From the NCBI RefSeq assembly GCF_002252525.1, contig NZ_NNRM01000003.1:62001-126000 (forward strand): DNA of 64,000 nt, in the 5' to 3' direction. The first letter of the stretch is position 1. Every line of letters begins with the position of its first letter. Shown piece by piece: positions 32,136 to 42,432 of this stretch. The position numbers and the translations under genes are program-made. The DNA comes from Brucella pseudogrignonensis. GTDB lineage: Bacteria; Pseudomonadota; Alphaproteobacteria; Rhizobiales; Rhizobiaceae. Under the pieces are notes generated by a model. It was not told the DNA's origin. It saw only the letters and a program-made list of their open reading frames with translations, and did not search any database.

Positions 32136-34667
32136 CTAGAGCGACTCTGATTTGTCTGTAAAAGCTGGAGCCGCTTCGAGCTTAGGGTTCTTTTCAGAGC
32201 CAGCTTTCTTTTGATATTCGCGATCAGCTAGCCCCCGCGCTGCTCGCGAATAAAGACGATGAAGGTGCCAAGGCCTCGTAGGCGCATCAATGGCAAAGCT
32301 CAGATCATCTGCATAGCCGGCTAATTTACGAGGTTTTGCCGGTTCGAATCGGTAGATTTTATCTTCGTTGTCGACTTCGTGGACAGCCGAAACTGTTGCA
32401 GCTTCGCCTTTCGAGGACTCCTTCTGTTGCCCCAGCCTGAGTTCAAGCGTTCCCTTTAAGGCAAGCTCTTTTCGATCCACCACGAGCACATCAGGGCGCT
32501 CGCAGCTCAGATTTTTGCCTGCTATCGCAAGAACGACGATGTCGCCAATATTGCAGGCGATGTCCTTCATTTCCTCCTGCGCGGTATAAGCGAACATCCG
32601 CCCGTCCCGCAAAGGGATCGTACACAGTCCCTCTTCGCAGACAAACGCATCAGTGGCGGATACCAACTTCTGCTTTTTTACAATCTGCGGCGGAATAAAC
32701 GTTTCGATCAAATAGGCAGTCTGCCAGTTTTGACCTGTGAATTTTGGCGGCCTGCTGCGATTGGCTGCGAAATTGCCATCGGGCAAGCGCACGGCCGCAA
32801 ATTTTGCATCCTCGCTAACGAGAATATCCGGCAATGGCGTTCGTATAAAAACGACAAGCCCTGCAATGACAAAGGGTAAAGCCAGCCATCGCAACCGGGT
32901 CGTGGAAACAACCGCGATAACAAGCGCTACAGTCCAGAGGATAAGCGTGCTTGCTGGCATGACGCCCGGATTGCCGTCAGGAGAAAAGCTAGCGACCAAA
33001 CTTGCAATATGCCTGACCAATAGGACACCAAATCCCATGATCTGTAGTGGTAGCCAATCAAGCTGCAATGGCATCAATACCAAGCTCAGCACTGCAAAGG
33101 GCATCACAAGGATCGAGATAACCGGCAGGGCCAATACGTTTCCGACCAGGCCTAAGGGTGCGGTGTTGTTGAAATGATAGGCGGCGAATATTCCGCTCGC
33201 TATACCGGCAACAATCGATGTTGCTCCTGTCGCCACCGCAGGAATGAGCATTTTTGATACGAACCCGCGTGGATTTGAACGTCGATTTTCATTGGCCGTT
33301 TGATTACGTGCTTTCCTGTCGCTCCACCATGCAAATGCAGCAATCAATCCCGCAGTCGCCGAAAAAGACATTTGAAAACTCGGACCCAGAATTTCATGCG
33401 GAGAAATTGCAATCATCGCGACAGACGCAATCGCAAGATTGCGCATACTGATGGCAGCACGGTCAGCCAGCAATGCGCAGAGCATCACGACAATCATGAC
33501 GTAACTGCGCTGTGCTGCAACATCCGCACCCGACATGGCGAGATAAAATGTGCAGCTTAGAAGCGAGAGAAAAGCCGCAAACTTTTTGACCGGATATCGG
33601 GCGCTAAACCCCGGCATCAGAGCAAACAGAGACCTCAGCGACATCATCACAACGCCAGCGGCCAGCACCATATGCAGGCCGGAAATTGACAGGATATGCG
33701 CCAGACCTGCCTTGCGCAGATCCTCATTCGTTTCTTCGCTGATCCCTGCTCGCTCACCCGCTATGAGCGCTGCGGCAACACTGCCATCCTCACCAGAGAG
33801 CACTTCCGCAATACGTTCGGAAACATGCACGCGTAATTGAGCAATGAAACTCGCAATTTTTGCCGTCATGTCGGTCGGTCCTGGCACATCGGCAATCTTT
33901 GGTGTTCCAAGAAAGAAACCGTTGGCACCGATACCGCCGAAATAGGCATGGAAGGCAAAATCGTAATTCCCCGGCCGCACAGGTCCCGAAGGCACCCTCA
34001 GGCGCGCAAAGCCGGTTAGCCCGCTACCAATAGTCGTCTTGGCCGGTATGTCGCGTGCAGTAATGCGGATGCGGTGCGGTGCGTAGCGAAGTTTCGGCCT
34101 TTGCGTTTCAAGCAGATCAAGCGTCACACGCCAGCTGCCATTGTCGCGATATTCGAGACCAGCCACTCGGCCGGTAACGCGCGTTGCAACCTCTGAACCC
34201 AACAATTGCGTGCTTCGTCGTTCAGTCTCAAATTTCCCCGCTATCATGCCGAGCTGCAGAGCCACGACGAGCGTCAGCAATTGCGATAGCAAGAAGCGTT
34301 TGCGCACAAAAAAACGCAATATAAAGACCGTTGTCAGAGTCGAAAGGAGCGGCACCCAGTCAGGCTCGAAAGAAAGCGTAAAATAGACAACTGCTCCCAC
34401 ACCCATCATCACGGGAAACAGAAGGAAGAATATCCCGCGACCCACTTCCCGACTCAGCGCTCTGCTTAAGTTCAACCACGCGGCGTCTAGTAGAACGCGC
34501 GCGCGTTCAGAAGGCGCTAGAACTCGATCTGGCAGGGCGGCAGGATAAATTTCTTCGTGTTCATCCGGAGCCCACGGAGCGGGCATCAAAGCGCGAGCCA
34601 AACCATCGGGCATGTCTTTGACAAATGCCCGTTCGCTGATCTCCTGTGCTTCCCTTGTGCCCGTCAT
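32136..34667 (-). CDS. comEC: ComEC/Rec2 family membrane protein
   Basis: 843 residues, many membrane helices. An N-terminal DUF4131-type region (about 60-230) is followed by the Competence domain (about 280-580), with GLAHILSISGLHMVLAAG, the family hallmark, and SGADVAAQRSYVMIVVML. The C-terminal 220 residues are soluble but lack a metallo-beta-lactamase HxHxDH motif that I can see. ComEC forms the inner-membrane DNA channel in transformable bacteria; its role here is unknown. ATG at 34667 follows GGCGGGGGC and is preferred to a TTG at 34685. Divergent from gltX. Confidence 0.9.
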   Translation of the reverse strand: MTGTREAQEISERAFVKDMPDGLARALMPAPWAPDEHEEIYPAALPDRVLAPSERARVLLDAAWLNLSRALSREVGRGIFFLLFPVMMGVGAVVYFTLSFEPDWVPLLSTLTTVFILRFFVRKRFLLSQLLTLVVALQLGMIAGKFETERRSTQLLGSEVATRVTGRVAGLEYRDNGSWRVTLDLLETQRPKLRYAPHRIRITARDIPAKTTIGSGLTGFARLRVPSGPVRPGNYDFAFHAYFGGIGANGFFLGTPKIADVPGPTDMTAKIASFIAQLRVHVSERIAEVLSGEDGSVAAALIAGERAGISEETNEDLRKAGLAHILSISGLHMVLAAGVVMMSLRSLFALMPGFSARYPVKKFAAFLSLLSCTFYLAMSGADVAAQRSYVMIVVMLCALLADRAAISMRNLAIASVAMIAISPHEILGPSFQMSFSATAGLIAAFAWWSDRKARNQTANENRRSNPRGFVSKMLIPAVATGATSIVAGIASGIFAAYHFNNTAPLGLVGNVLALPVISILVMPFAVLSLVLMPLQLDWLPLQIMGFGVLLVRHIASLVASFSPDGNPGVMPASTLILWTVALVIAVVSTTRLRWLALPFVIAGLVVFIRTPLPDILVSEDAKFAAVRLPDGNFAANRSRPPKFTGQNWQTAYLIETFIPPQIVKKQKLVSATDAFVCEEGLCTIPLRDGRMFAYTAQEEMKDIACNIGDIVVLAIAGKNLSCERPDVLVVDRKELALKGTLELRLGQQKESSKGEAATVSAVHEVDNEDKIYRFEPAKPRKLAGYADDLSFAIDAPTRPWHLHRLYSRAARGLADREYQKKAGSEKNPKLEAAPAFTDKSESL

Positions 34668-34917
34668 GCCCCCGCCTGACTGCAAAAGTGCTCCCCGCTA
34701 ACCTAAAGAAGAATACCGGATCGGTGCGAAAGGGACGTCAAGCCCTTGCGCGCTGTGCTACCTATGCTACATGAACGCCAGCCAAAATCGAGAGGGTTCG
34801 CGTCGAGAGCCCCGATTGCCTGTAGAACACAATCAAACGGGCACTATATACTCTAATTCTGCCTCGCCCTCGGCGTCCTGCCGCAGTCCCACGAGGCTCT
34901 GACACAGTGGAGCTGTC

Positions 34918-36339
34918 ATGTCGAAACCGGTCGTCACCCGTTTTGCCCCTTCGCCCACGGGTTATCTGCATATTGGCGGAGCTCGCACGGCTCTTTTTAA
35001 CTGGCTTTACGCAAAGCACACCGGCGGCAAGATGCTGCTGCGCATCGAAGATACCGATCGCGAACGCTCCACCGATGCAGCCACAGCCGCAATTCTGGAC
35101 GGCCTGAACTGGCTTGGTCTCGATTGGGATGGCGATGCAATTTCTCAGTTTGAGCGCGCTCCACGCCACCGTGAAGTGGCCGAAGAACTGGTTGCAGATG
35201 GCAAAGCCTATTATTGCTATGCAACGCCGGAAGAGCTCGAAGAAATGCGCGAAAAGGCACGCGCTGAAGGTCGTCCGCCGCGCTATGATGGCCGCTGGCG
35301 TGACCGCGATCCTTCGGAGGCACCTGCAGGCGTAAAGCCCGTTATTAGAATCAAGGCACCACGCGAAGGTGAAACCCTTGTACGCGATGCTGTTCAGGGC
35401 GATGTTCGCTTCCCGAACAAAGACCTTGATGATTTCATCATCCTGCGTTCCGACGGCACACCGACCTATATGCACGCGGTTGTCGTGGACGACCACGACA
35501 TGGGCGTCACCCACATCATTCGTGGCGACGACCATCTGACCAATGCGGCACGCCAGACCGTGATCTACGATGCGATGGGCTGGGAAGTCCCTCAGATGTC
35601 GCATATTCCGCTTATTCATGGTGCAGACGGAGCTAAGCTCTCCAAGCGTCATGGTGCGCTGGGCGTCGATGCCTATCGCGCCATGGGTTATCTGCCGGAA
35701 GCGCTTCGCAACTATCTCGTCCGTCTTGGCTGGAGCCATGGCGACGACGAAATCATGTCGACCGAACAAATGATCGAGTGGTTTGACGTCACCGACATCA
35801 ACAAAGGTGCTGCGCGCTTTGACTTCCAGAAGCTCGAAGCCATCAACGGCCTTTACATGCGCGCAAGCGACGACAAGGCTCTGTTTGATGCGCTGATTGC
35901 CGTATTGCCGGAAATCGAAGGCGGCAAAGAACTGGAAGCCTCCCTTGATGAAAAGGGTCGCGCTCAGCTTCTCACCGCAATGCCGGGCCTTAAAGATCGC
36001 GCAAAGACACTGGTGGAGCTTGCTGATGGTGCGAAGTTTATCTTCGCAAAGCGCCCGCTTGCATTTGATGAGAAGGCCGCATCTCTGCTTAACGACGAAG
36101 GTCGCGAAGTTCTGAAAGCTGTCCTTCCGCATTTGGAATCAGTCAGCGATTGGACCGTAGACGCGCTCGATGCGGCTGTTCGGGCCCATGCAGAAACAGT
36201 AGGCCTCAAACTTGGCAAGGTAGCACAACCACTGCGCGCTGCCCTTACGGGTCGGGCTACATCTCCGGGTGTATTCGACGTACTGTTTGTGCTCGGCCGT
36301 GAAGAGTCACTTGCACGCATAAAAGATCAAATCGTTTGA
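34918..36339 (+). CDS. gltX: Glutamyl-tRNA synthetase
   Basis: 473-residue class Ic tRNA synthetase. The HIGH motif is in [24 protein letters not shown] and the KMSKS motif is KLSKRHG near residue 245. [17 protein letters not shown] and [17 protein letters not shown] are typical. The C-terminal anticodon-binding portion has [23 protein letters not shown]. Many alphaproteobacteria carry two gltX genes, one sometimes charging tRNA-Gln for later amidation; the specificity of this copy is not certain from sequence. Confidence 0.95.
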   Translation: MSKPVVTRFAPSPTGYLHIGGARTALFNWLYAKHTGGKMLLRIEDTDRERSTDAATAAILDGLNWLGLDWDGDAISQFERAPRHREVAEELVADGKAYYCYATPEELEEMREKARAEGRPPRYDGRWRDRDPSEAPAGVKPVIRIKAPREGETLVRDAVQGDVRFPNKDLDDFIILRSDGTPTYMHAVVVDDHDMGVTHIIRGDDHLTNAARQTVIYDAMGWEVPQMSHIPLIHGADGAKLSKRHGALGVDAYRAMGYLPEALRNYLVRLGWSHGDDEIMSTEQMIEWFDVTDINKGAARFDFQKLEAINGLYMRASDDKALFDALIAVLPEIEGGKELEASLDEKGRAQLLTAMPGLKDRAKTLVELADGAKFIFAKRPLAFDEKAASLLNDEGREVLKAVLPHLESVSDWTVDALDAAVRAHAETVGLKLGKVAQPLRAALTGRATSPGVFDVLFVLGREESLARIKDQIV

Positions 36340-36458
36340 ACTGTTAGCATTCACGCTGACGTGACAAATCGGACTTAATTAGACCAAATTACGCATTGCA
36401 TCGCAAAATCATTGGGATAGTTTGGCGGGCGAAATCGTTTGGATAATGCGTTGAAAAT

Positions 36459-36583
36459 CCGTTCTTCTACGGGAACGGCTAACACATAAAAATAATGCGG
36501 TTTCCCGCGTTGGCGGGAAACACATAGATGTTACAAGAGACAAGTTATAACGACGATTAAAATTCAGCCGCCACACGGGCGGC
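36459..36583 (+). promoter_or_regulatory. Structured 5' leader of gltA with three hairpins
   Basis: Three separate inverted repeats precede gltA: CCGTTC/GAACGG (36459-36464, 36473-36478), GTTTCCCGC/GCGGGAAAC (36500-36508, 36513-36521) and GCCGCC/GGCGGC (36567-36572, 36578-36583). The last ends 24 bases before the start codon. The middle one could also end gltX transcripts but has no T-run. I do not recognise a known riboswitch class. Confidence 0.45.
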
Positions 36584-36607
36584 AAAGTGGACACGAAAGG
36601 AAACACG

Positions 36608-37900
36608 ATGTCAGATAAGACAGCTAGCTTTACCCTCGACGGCAAAACGTTCGACCTGCCTGTACGACAAGGCACTGTCGGGCCGGACGTCGTCGACATC
36701 GGTCCACTTTACAAGAACGCCCACGCTTTCACTTACGATCCAGGTTTCACTTCGACCGCTTCATGCGAATCCAAGATCACATATATCGATGGTGATGAAG
36801 GCGTGCTGCTGTATCGTGGCTATCCGATTGATCAGCTTGCTGAACATGGCGACTTCCTCGAAACCTGCTACCTGCTGCTCTACGGTGAACTGCCTACAGC
36901 AACCCAGAAGGCCGATTTCGATTACCGCGTGACCCGTCACACGATGATCCACGAGCAGATGACGAAGTTCTTCACCGGCTTCCGTCGTGACGCGCATCCA
37001 ATGGCTGTCATCGTCGGCTGCGTCGGCGCAATGTCGGCATTCTATCACGACTCGACCGACATCACCGATCCGCATCAGCGCATGGTTGCGTCGATCCGTC
37101 TGATCGCCAAGCTGCCTACGCTCGCTGCAATGGCCTATAAGTACCACATCGGCCAGCCATTCATGTATCCGAAGAACGACCTCGATTTCGCGTCGAACTT
37201 CCTGCACATGTGCTTTGGCGTTCCTTGCGAAGATTACAAGGTCAATCCGGTTCTGGCACGCGCCATGGACCGCATCTTCATCCTGCACGCTGACCACGAA
37301 CAGAACGCTTCGACATCGACCGTTCGTCTCGCTGGTTCGTCAGGCGCAAACCCATTTGCATGTATCGCTGCTGGCGTTGCCTGCCTCTGGGGTCCTGCAC
37401 ATGGCGGCGCAAATGAAGCAGCGCTCAACATGCTGGCTGAAATCGGTTCCGTCGACCGCATTCCGGAATTCATTGCACGCGCCAAGGACAAGAACGATCC
37501 GTTCCGTCTGATGGGCTTCGGCCATCGCGTTTACAAGAACTACGATCCGCGCGCCAAGATCATGCAGAAGACCTGCCATGAAGTTCTCGGCGAACTCGGC
37601 ATCAAGGACGATCCGCTTCTCGACGTTGCTCTGGAACTCGAAAAGATCGCTCTTACCGATGAATATTTCATCGAAAAGAAGCTCTATCCAAACATCGACT
37701 TCTACTCCGGCATCACGCTGAAGGCTCTCGGCTTCCCAACCGAAATGTTTACGGTTCTGTTCGCCCTCGCCCGCACCGTCGGTTGGGTCGCTCAGTGGAA
37801 GGAAATGATCGAAGATCCACAGCAGAAGATCGGTCGTCCGCGCCAGCTCTATACTGGTGCTCCAGAACGCGATTACGTGCCAGTTGCAAAGCGCAAGTAA
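36608..37900 (+). CDS. gltA: Citrate synthase
   Basis: 430 residues, type II (large, hexameric) citrate synthase. An N-terminal beta-rich domain (about 1-60) precedes the catalytic part with [20 protein letters not shown] (His), [15 protein letters not shown] (His) and [14 protein letters not shown], plus the final catalytic Asp in IDFYSG. Feeds acetyl-CoA from the pyruvate dehydrogenase encoded earlier in the window into the TCA cycle. ATG at 36608 with AAAGGA is preferred to the GTG at 36587. Confidence 0.97.
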   Translation: MSDKTASFTLDGKTFDLPVRQGTVGPDVVDIGPLYKNAHAFTYDPGFTSTASCESKITYIDGDEGVLLYRGYPIDQLAEHGDFLETCYLLLYGELPTATQKADFDYRVTRHTMIHEQMTKFFTGFRRDAHPMAVIVGCVGAMSAFYHDSTDITDPHQRMVASIRLIAKLPTLAAMAYKYHIGQPFMYPKNDLDFASNFLHMCFGVPCEDYKVNPVLARAMDRIFILHADHEQNASTSTVRLAGSSGANPFACIAAGVACLWGPAHGGANEAALNMLAEIGSVDRIPEFIARAKDKNDPFRLMGFGHRVYKNYDPRAKIMQKTCHEVLGELGIKDDPLLDVALELEKIALTDEYFIEKKLYPNIDFYSGITLKALGFPTEMFTVLFALARTVGWVAQWKEMIEDPQQKIGRPRQLYTGAPERDYVPVAKRK

Positions 37901-37918
37901 TCCTATCCCAGAATGCAG

Positions 37919-37948
37919 AAAACCCCGGCAATTTGCCGGGGTTTTTGT
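37919..37948. terminator. Bidirectional terminator between gltA and lpxB
   Basis: AAAACCCCGGCAATTTGCCGGGGTTTTTG: an eight-base GC stem flanked by A-run and T-run, so it can end both gltA (plus) and the lpx operon (minus). Confidence 0.85.
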
Positions 37949-37965
37949 TTGTTCTCAATTTGAGT

Positions 37966-39153
37966 TCAGCGTTTTCTGCCGTTCTCGGCCAGATCGAGCA
38001 AGACCTTTGCTCCGATCTCGCCGGAAGGTCGCTCCGTGGCCATTATTGATATCACTTTATCAAAGCCATCAAGTTGCGCCTGACGCGACGCACTTTTCTG
38101 CATAAGCTTATCGACATAACGGGCAAGATTACCCGGCCTTACCGATTCATTGAAAAACTCCGACACAACGGGTTCGTCAGCGATAATGTTCGGAAGAGCC
38201 GCACTCCAGATCGTGATCTTGGACAGCAGAAACTGGCGTGCAAACCAATCAGCCTTGTATGACAAAATGGTCGGGATGCGCGACAGTGCAAGCTCCAGCG
38301 AAACAGTACCCGACGCAGCCAGTGCTGCATCTGCACGCGCAAAGGCATCCCACTTGGCTTCATCGCCGGTAACGATAAGCGGCTTAACGGCCCAATCCTT
38401 AGAAAGCTCACGCACCATTTCCTCAATGCGCGGCAATGTAGGCAGAATGACCTCAAGCTTTTCGACACGCTTTGACAGCTCTTCTACAGCCTTGCCGAAG
38501 GGTTCCATAAGCGTTTGGATTTCGCCACGGCGCGATCCGGGAAGCAACAACAGGCAGCGTGAGCCATCAGGCCAGCGTTGCGCTTCAGCGGCGCGCTGCT
38601 CAGCCTGTACTTTCACAATCGGCGCGTAGCTGCTGAGACGATGTCCGACATAGGTTGATTGCGGGCCGTTAAGCCGCTTCATGACCTCAACTTCAAACGG
38701 TAATACCGTGAGCACATGGTCGACATAGGCACGCATCGCTTTGGCGCGCTGCGGACGCCAGGCCCAGACACTCGGAGCGATATATTTTACGATTGGAATT
38801 GAAGGGCTGGCCGCGCGGATTTTTTTCGCAACACGATGCGTGAATTCCGGGCTGTCGATGAGCAGAACACAATCAGGCTTTTCTGTAACGATCCGCTTTG
38901 CTGTCTGATTTATACGCAGAATAAGCCCAGGCAGATTCTTGAGAATAGCACCAAGCCCCATCAAGGCTATTTCATGCGGGTCAAAGAAGGTTTTCAATCC
39001 ACGTTCAGCAAGATGGTCACCACCAACACCAACGATATCGACGAGCCGATCTGTCTGGCCGCGAAGAGCATCAACCAAATCAGCACCGAGGAGATCGCCG
39101 GATTCCTCTCCGGCCACGATCGCAATTTTCAATGGCCGGCTGGTTTTGCTCAA
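37966..39153 (-). CDS. lpxB: Lipid-A-disaccharide synthase LpxB
   Basis: 395 residues. It condenses UDP-2,3-diacylglucosamine with lipid X to make the lipid A disaccharide. Family blocks include KIAIVAGEESGDLLGADL, YIAPSVWAWRPQRAKAM, LLLPGSRRGEIQ, ASGTVSLELAL and LPNIIADEPVVSEFF. The start is a TTG whose TTGA overlaps the lpxI stop; no in-frame ATG lies before the conserved core. Last gene of the bamA-lpx operon, ending at a shared terminator. Confidence 0.95.
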   Translation of the reverse strand: MSKTSRPLKIAIVAGEESGDLLGADLVDALRGQTDRLVDIVGVGGDHLAERGLKTFFDPHEIALMGLGAILKNLPGLILRINQTAKRIVTEKPDCVLLIDSPEFTHRVAKKIRAASPSIPIVKYIAPSVWAWRPQRAKAMRAYVDHVLTVLPFEVEVMKRLNGPQSTYVGHRLSSYAPIVKVQAEQRAAEAQRWPDGSRCLLLLPGSRRGEIQTLMEPFGKAVEELSKRVEKLEVILPTLPRIEEMVRELSKDWAVKPLIVTGDEAKWDAFARADAALAASGTVSLELALSRIPTILSYKADWFARQFLLSKITIWSAALPNIIADEPVVSEFFNESVRPGNLARYVDKLMQKSASRQAQLDGFDKVISIMATERPSGEIGAKVLLDLAENGRKR

Positions 39154-40037
39154 CGTGCTAAGTCCCTTTGGTTTCGACTGATCGTCTCAATGAAAAGACC
39201 TTTTTCATTGGCCGCAGCCATGGTTTCACCAAGACCGAGAATGAAAGTGCGACCAGCTTCAATCGCAATACCGGACAAGCCAGCACGGGCTGCGTTCTCC
39301 ACTGTCGATACGCCGATTGCCGGCAAATCTGCCCGCTCATCCTGTCTTGGCTTGGCCATTTTGACAAGTACGCCGCCACGCTTGGGAATACGACCTGCCT
39401 GACGAAGCGCGTAAACACGCTCGATCATCTGATCGGTGCCTTCTGCACCTTCAAGCGCCACAACACGGCCACCTGCAGCAATTGCACCCTGCCCGACATC
39501 CAATTCGCCAAGACGAAGCGCAGCTTCCATAGCGAGCAAAACGTTCCGGCGTTCGCGGGAATCGGGCGTCAGACGCGTGATCGCTCTCGGCGGTGTCGGT
39601 GAGAGAAGATCAGGAACAACTTCATGCGCTCCGACCATCTTGAAGCCATAGCGCTCAAGCAGGCGCATGAATGCACGCAGTAACGCATCATCGCCTTGAC
39701 CGAGCGCGGTCAGAACATAGCGCACAGCCCTTATCGTCGGAAGATTGAGTTTGAGGTCACTCAGATGCGGACGGTTACGAAGGCCACCGGCAAGGACAAC
39801 TTGAGTGACGCCAGCCGACCGCATGGCACGGATGAGCATACCAAAATCAATCGCTGCGATTTCCTGATGTTCATATTCATAGAGCGAGGCATCAGCCTCA
39901 CCACGCAGTGGAAGCATAAAAGGCGGATTTCCATCCGCCTTCAGAGCTTCAGCCACTTTTATCGGCAAAAGGCCATTGCCAGCAATAATGGCTGTGCGTT
40001 GACGCTTTACCGCGCTATCAATCGTCGTCGCCGTCAT
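39150..40037 (-). CDS. lpxI: UDP-2,3-diacylglucosamine pyrophosphatase LpxI
   Basis: 295 residues (DUF1009 family). Begins RTAIIAGNGLLPIKVAEAL; contains GGLRNRPHLSDLKLNLPTIR, ALLRAFMRLLERYGFKMVGAHEV, ALEGAEGTDQMIERV and the C-terminal GLGETMAAANEKGLF. LpxI replaces LpxH in alphaproteobacteria, hydrolysing UDP-2,3-diacylglucosamine to lipid X by attack at the other phosphorus. ATG at 40037 has GGAGCGATGG upstream; it overlaps the end of lpxA by 20 bases. Confidence 0.93.
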   Translation of the reverse strand: MTATTIDSAVKRQRTAIIAGNGLLPIKVAEALKADGNPPFMLPLRGEADASLYEYEHQEIAAIDFGMLIRAMRSAGVTQVVLAGGLRNRPHLSDLKLNLPTIRAVRYVLTALGQGDDALLRAFMRLLERYGFKMVGAHEVVPDLLSPTPPRAITRLTPDSRERRNVLLAMEAALRLGELDVGQGAIAAGGRVVALEGAEGTDQMIERVYALRQAGRIPKRGGVLVKMAKPRQDERADLPAIGVSTVENAARAGLSGIAIEAGRTFILGLGETMAAANEKGLFIETISRNQRDLAR

Positions 40038-40866
40038 CCATCGCTCCACCTACCGATGAGCCAAGCGGCGGCGTGCAATAAGCGCGCTTATTTTCCACCA
40101 GAATGAAGGAGATAAGATCAGCCACACCATCAGAATCAGGAATAGCCTTAAGCACATCCTGTGCACGCTCACGCACCGGCTTGGTGCGGTCAAAGAGCAT
40201 GTGGACTGCATGACGCAGATTATGGATATCCTTGCGCTGCATACCGGAACGCTTCATTCCGATGATGTTCAGACCGCCGAGATAAGCATGGTTGCCGATC
40301 GCACTGCCGTAAGGAATGAGATCGTGGGCCAGTGCCGCCATACCGCCAACAAAAGCATGATGGCCAACACGCGTAAACTGGTGAACAGCAGAACCGCCGC
40401 CGAGAATGGCGTGATGACCGATTTCGACGTGGCCACCAATCATAACGTTGTTAGCAAATGTGACGTGATCGCCGACATCGCAATCATGCGCGACGTGTGC
40501 ATAGGCGAGAAACTGGCAGTTATTGCCTACACTCGTGTAACCACGGCTACTGTCAGAACCGCGATGCATGGTGACACCTTCGCGGACAAGGCAGTTATCG
40601 CCAACAACTAGCGTCGTCGGGCCACCCTTGTGCTTACCGTTCTGTGGATCGCAACCCAAAACAGCGTGCGGATAAACCTTGGCATTGGCGCCAAGACGAA
40701 CAGCATCGCTAATAACAACATGGCTCATCAGTTCAGAATTATCGCCGATGACGGCGCCGGACTGAACGTGACAAAAAGGACCGACGGAAACGCCCTGTCC
40801 AAGTTCCACACCCGGCTCCACGAGAGCGGTAGGGTGGATAAAAGTTTCCTTCATTGAAGTACTCAT
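40018..40866 (-). CDS. lpxA: UDP-N-acetylglucosamine acyltransferase LpxA
   Basis: 282 residues. A left-handed beta-helix made of hexapeptide repeats ([23 protein letters not shown] and onward) covers residues 9-190, with the catalytic His region [18 protein letters not shown] near 125. A helical C-terminus ends in an acidic DDGDDD. First acylation of lipid A synthesis. Its ATG overlaps the fabZ stop (ATGA). Confidence 0.96.
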   Translation of the reverse strand: MSTSMKETFIHPTALVEPGVELGQGVSVGPFCHVQSGAVIGDNSELMSHVVISDAVRLGANAKVYPHAVLGCDPQNGKHKGGPTTLVVGDNCLVREGVTMHRGSDSSRGYTSVGNNCQFLAYAHVAHDCDVGDHVTFANNVMIGGHVEIGHHAILGGGSAVHQFTRVGHHAFVGGMAALAHDLIPYGSAIGNHAYLGGLNIIGMKRSGMQRKDIHNLRHAVHMLFDRTKPVRERAQDVLKAIPDSDGVADLISFILVENKRAYCTPPLGSSVGGAMDDGDDD

Positions 40867-41333
40867 GCCTTCTCTTCGGCTACGCCAACCATTGCGGCGA
40901 CTTCAGCTTCGGCAACCTTTACGCCATCAACTTCAGCCACGCACTCAAATTTAGAGATATTTCCGCGTTGTTTAACCTTCTTCACGTGAAGGTGAAGCTG
41001 ATCACCAGGAACAACTGGACGGCGGAACTTGGCTTTGTCGATTGTCATGAAATAGACGAGGCTTGGCGCGTCAGAGCCCTGATTGAGAACAGTGATCGCG
41101 CCTGCCGTCTGCGCCATGGCCTCAATAATGAGAACACCTGGCATAATCGGCTTGTCGGGAAAATGACCCGTAAAATGCGGCTCATTGATCGTGACGTTCT
41201 TGATGCCAGTCGCAGACTCATCACCATTGATATTGATGATGCGATCAATCAGCAAAAATGGATAACGATGCGGGAGCGCACGCAGAACAGCCTGAATATC
41301 TGCAACTTCCAGCTTCTGATTAGTTTCACTCAT
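40863..41333 (-). CDS. fabZ: 3-hydroxyacyl-ACP dehydratase FabZ
   Basis: 156-residue hot-dog-fold dehydratase. Motifs: [14 protein letters not shown] with the active-site helix [26 protein letters not shown], holding the catalytic His and Glu. It supplies unsaturated acyl-ACP and competes with LpxA and LpxD for 3-hydroxyacyl-ACP, which explains its place between them. ATG at 41333 is chosen over upstream in-frame starts that overlap lpxD; the start overlaps the lpxD stop by eight bases. Confidence 0.96.
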   Translation of the reverse strand: MSETNQKLEVADIQAVLRALPHRYPFLLIDRIININGDESATGIKNVTINEPHFTGHFPDKPIMPGVLIIEAMAQTAGAITVLNQGSDAPSLVYFMTIDKAKFRRPVVPGDQLHLHVKKVKQRGNISKFECVAEVDGVKVAEAEVAAMVGVAEEKA

Positions 41334-42381
41334 CAGAGGATTGCTCCTTTTTTGGTTTCCCGATGCTCCGGATATTTGCGATATCCCTGAACCATTGTTT
41401 AATAGGACGAGCGGGGAAGCCCCCCCAACGCTCGCCATCGGGTATGTCATTCATCACACCGCTTGCTGCGGCAATCTGCACGCGCGAACCAATAACCAGA
41501 TGATCCGCAAGGCCAACGCGGCCTCCAAGCATCGTCTGGTCACCGATCACGCAACTTCCCGAAATACCGCAATGCGCGGCAACGATACAAAACCGGCCAA
41601 TACGCACATTGTGTGCGATTTGCACCAGATTATCGATCTTGGTGCCCTCACCGATAACAGTGTCGCTCAAAGCGCCACGGTCGATCGTGGTGTTCGCACC
41701 AATCTCAACGTCATCCTGAAGGATGACGCGGCCAAGTTGAGGAACTTTTTCAAGGCCTCTAGGACCGGGAACATAGCCGAATCCGTCCTGTCCTATACGG
41801 ACACCCGGATGCAGGGATACGCGATTACCGATCATAGCGAACTGAACAGCAACGCCCGGCGCAATATAGCTATCGCGGCCGATCTGACAGCCTTCACCGA
41901 CCACAGCTGTCGCCGCAATAAGCGTTCCTGTGCCTACGCTCACACCTTTGCCGATGACTGCGCCTGCTTCAATCGTAGCACCCGCCTCAATCGATGCAGT
42001 AGGATGCACATAAGCAGCTGGCGAAACGCCCGTTTCACCGAGCCAGCTTTCAGGCCGCACAGAAACAGGAAACAGCATTCGCCCAACGGACGAAAAATCG
42101 CGTTGTGGATTTCTGGTTACAAGCGTAGCAACATTGGAAGGCACGCTGTCAGCAACATCTTCAGAACACAAAACACCTGCGGCTTTTATGCCGGCAAGAG
42201 CCTGTGCGTTCTTCTTACCATCGACAAATACGAGGGCATCATCACTCGCGTCATTCAATGACGCCAGACGCGCAACAGAACGCGGTGCAAGCTTCGGGTT
42301 GCGAAGGCTTGCACCGGTAAAATCAGCAATATCGCCAATCGTGAGGTCACGAGAAGGCTTGAAGAAAATGGGATCTGCCAT
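41326..42381 (-). CDS. lpxD: UDP-3-O-acylglucosamine N-acyltransferase LpxD
   Basis: 351 residues. An N-terminal uridine-binding domain (about 1-105, with [14 protein letters not shown] and [12 protein letters not shown]) is followed by a hexapeptide-repeat beta-helix (110-310) containing [29 protein letters not shown] with the catalytic His. It adds the second acyl chain in lipid A synthesis. It begins 52 bases after bamA, with no skp gene between. Confidence 0.96.
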   Translation of the reverse strand: MADPIFFKPSRDLTIGDIADFTGASLRNPKLAPRSVARLASLNDASDDALVFVDGKKNAQALAGIKAAGVLCSEDVADSVPSNVATLVTRNPQRDFSSVGRMLFPVSVRPESWLGETGVSPAAYVHPTASIEAGATIEAGAVIGKGVSVGTGTLIAATAVVGEGCQIGRDSYIAPGVAVQFAMIGNRVSLHPGVRIGQDGFGYVPGPRGLEKVPQLGRVILQDDVEIGANTTIDRGALSDTVIGEGTKIDNLVQIAHNVRIGRFCIVAAHCGISGSCVIGDQTMLGGRVGLADHLVIGSRVQIAAASGVMNDIPDGERWGGFPARPIKQWFRDIANIRSIGKPKKEQSSDE

Positions 42382-42432
42382 CAAAGCACTTTCTTGCCCG
42401 GGGCATGTCTGCCCCGGGAAAAGGCAAATCTA

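Noticed and set aside
34762-36132. A 456-codon minus-strand frame opposite gltX
   Set aside because: Antisense shadow of glutamyl-tRNA synthetase, Cys/His-rich and without domains.
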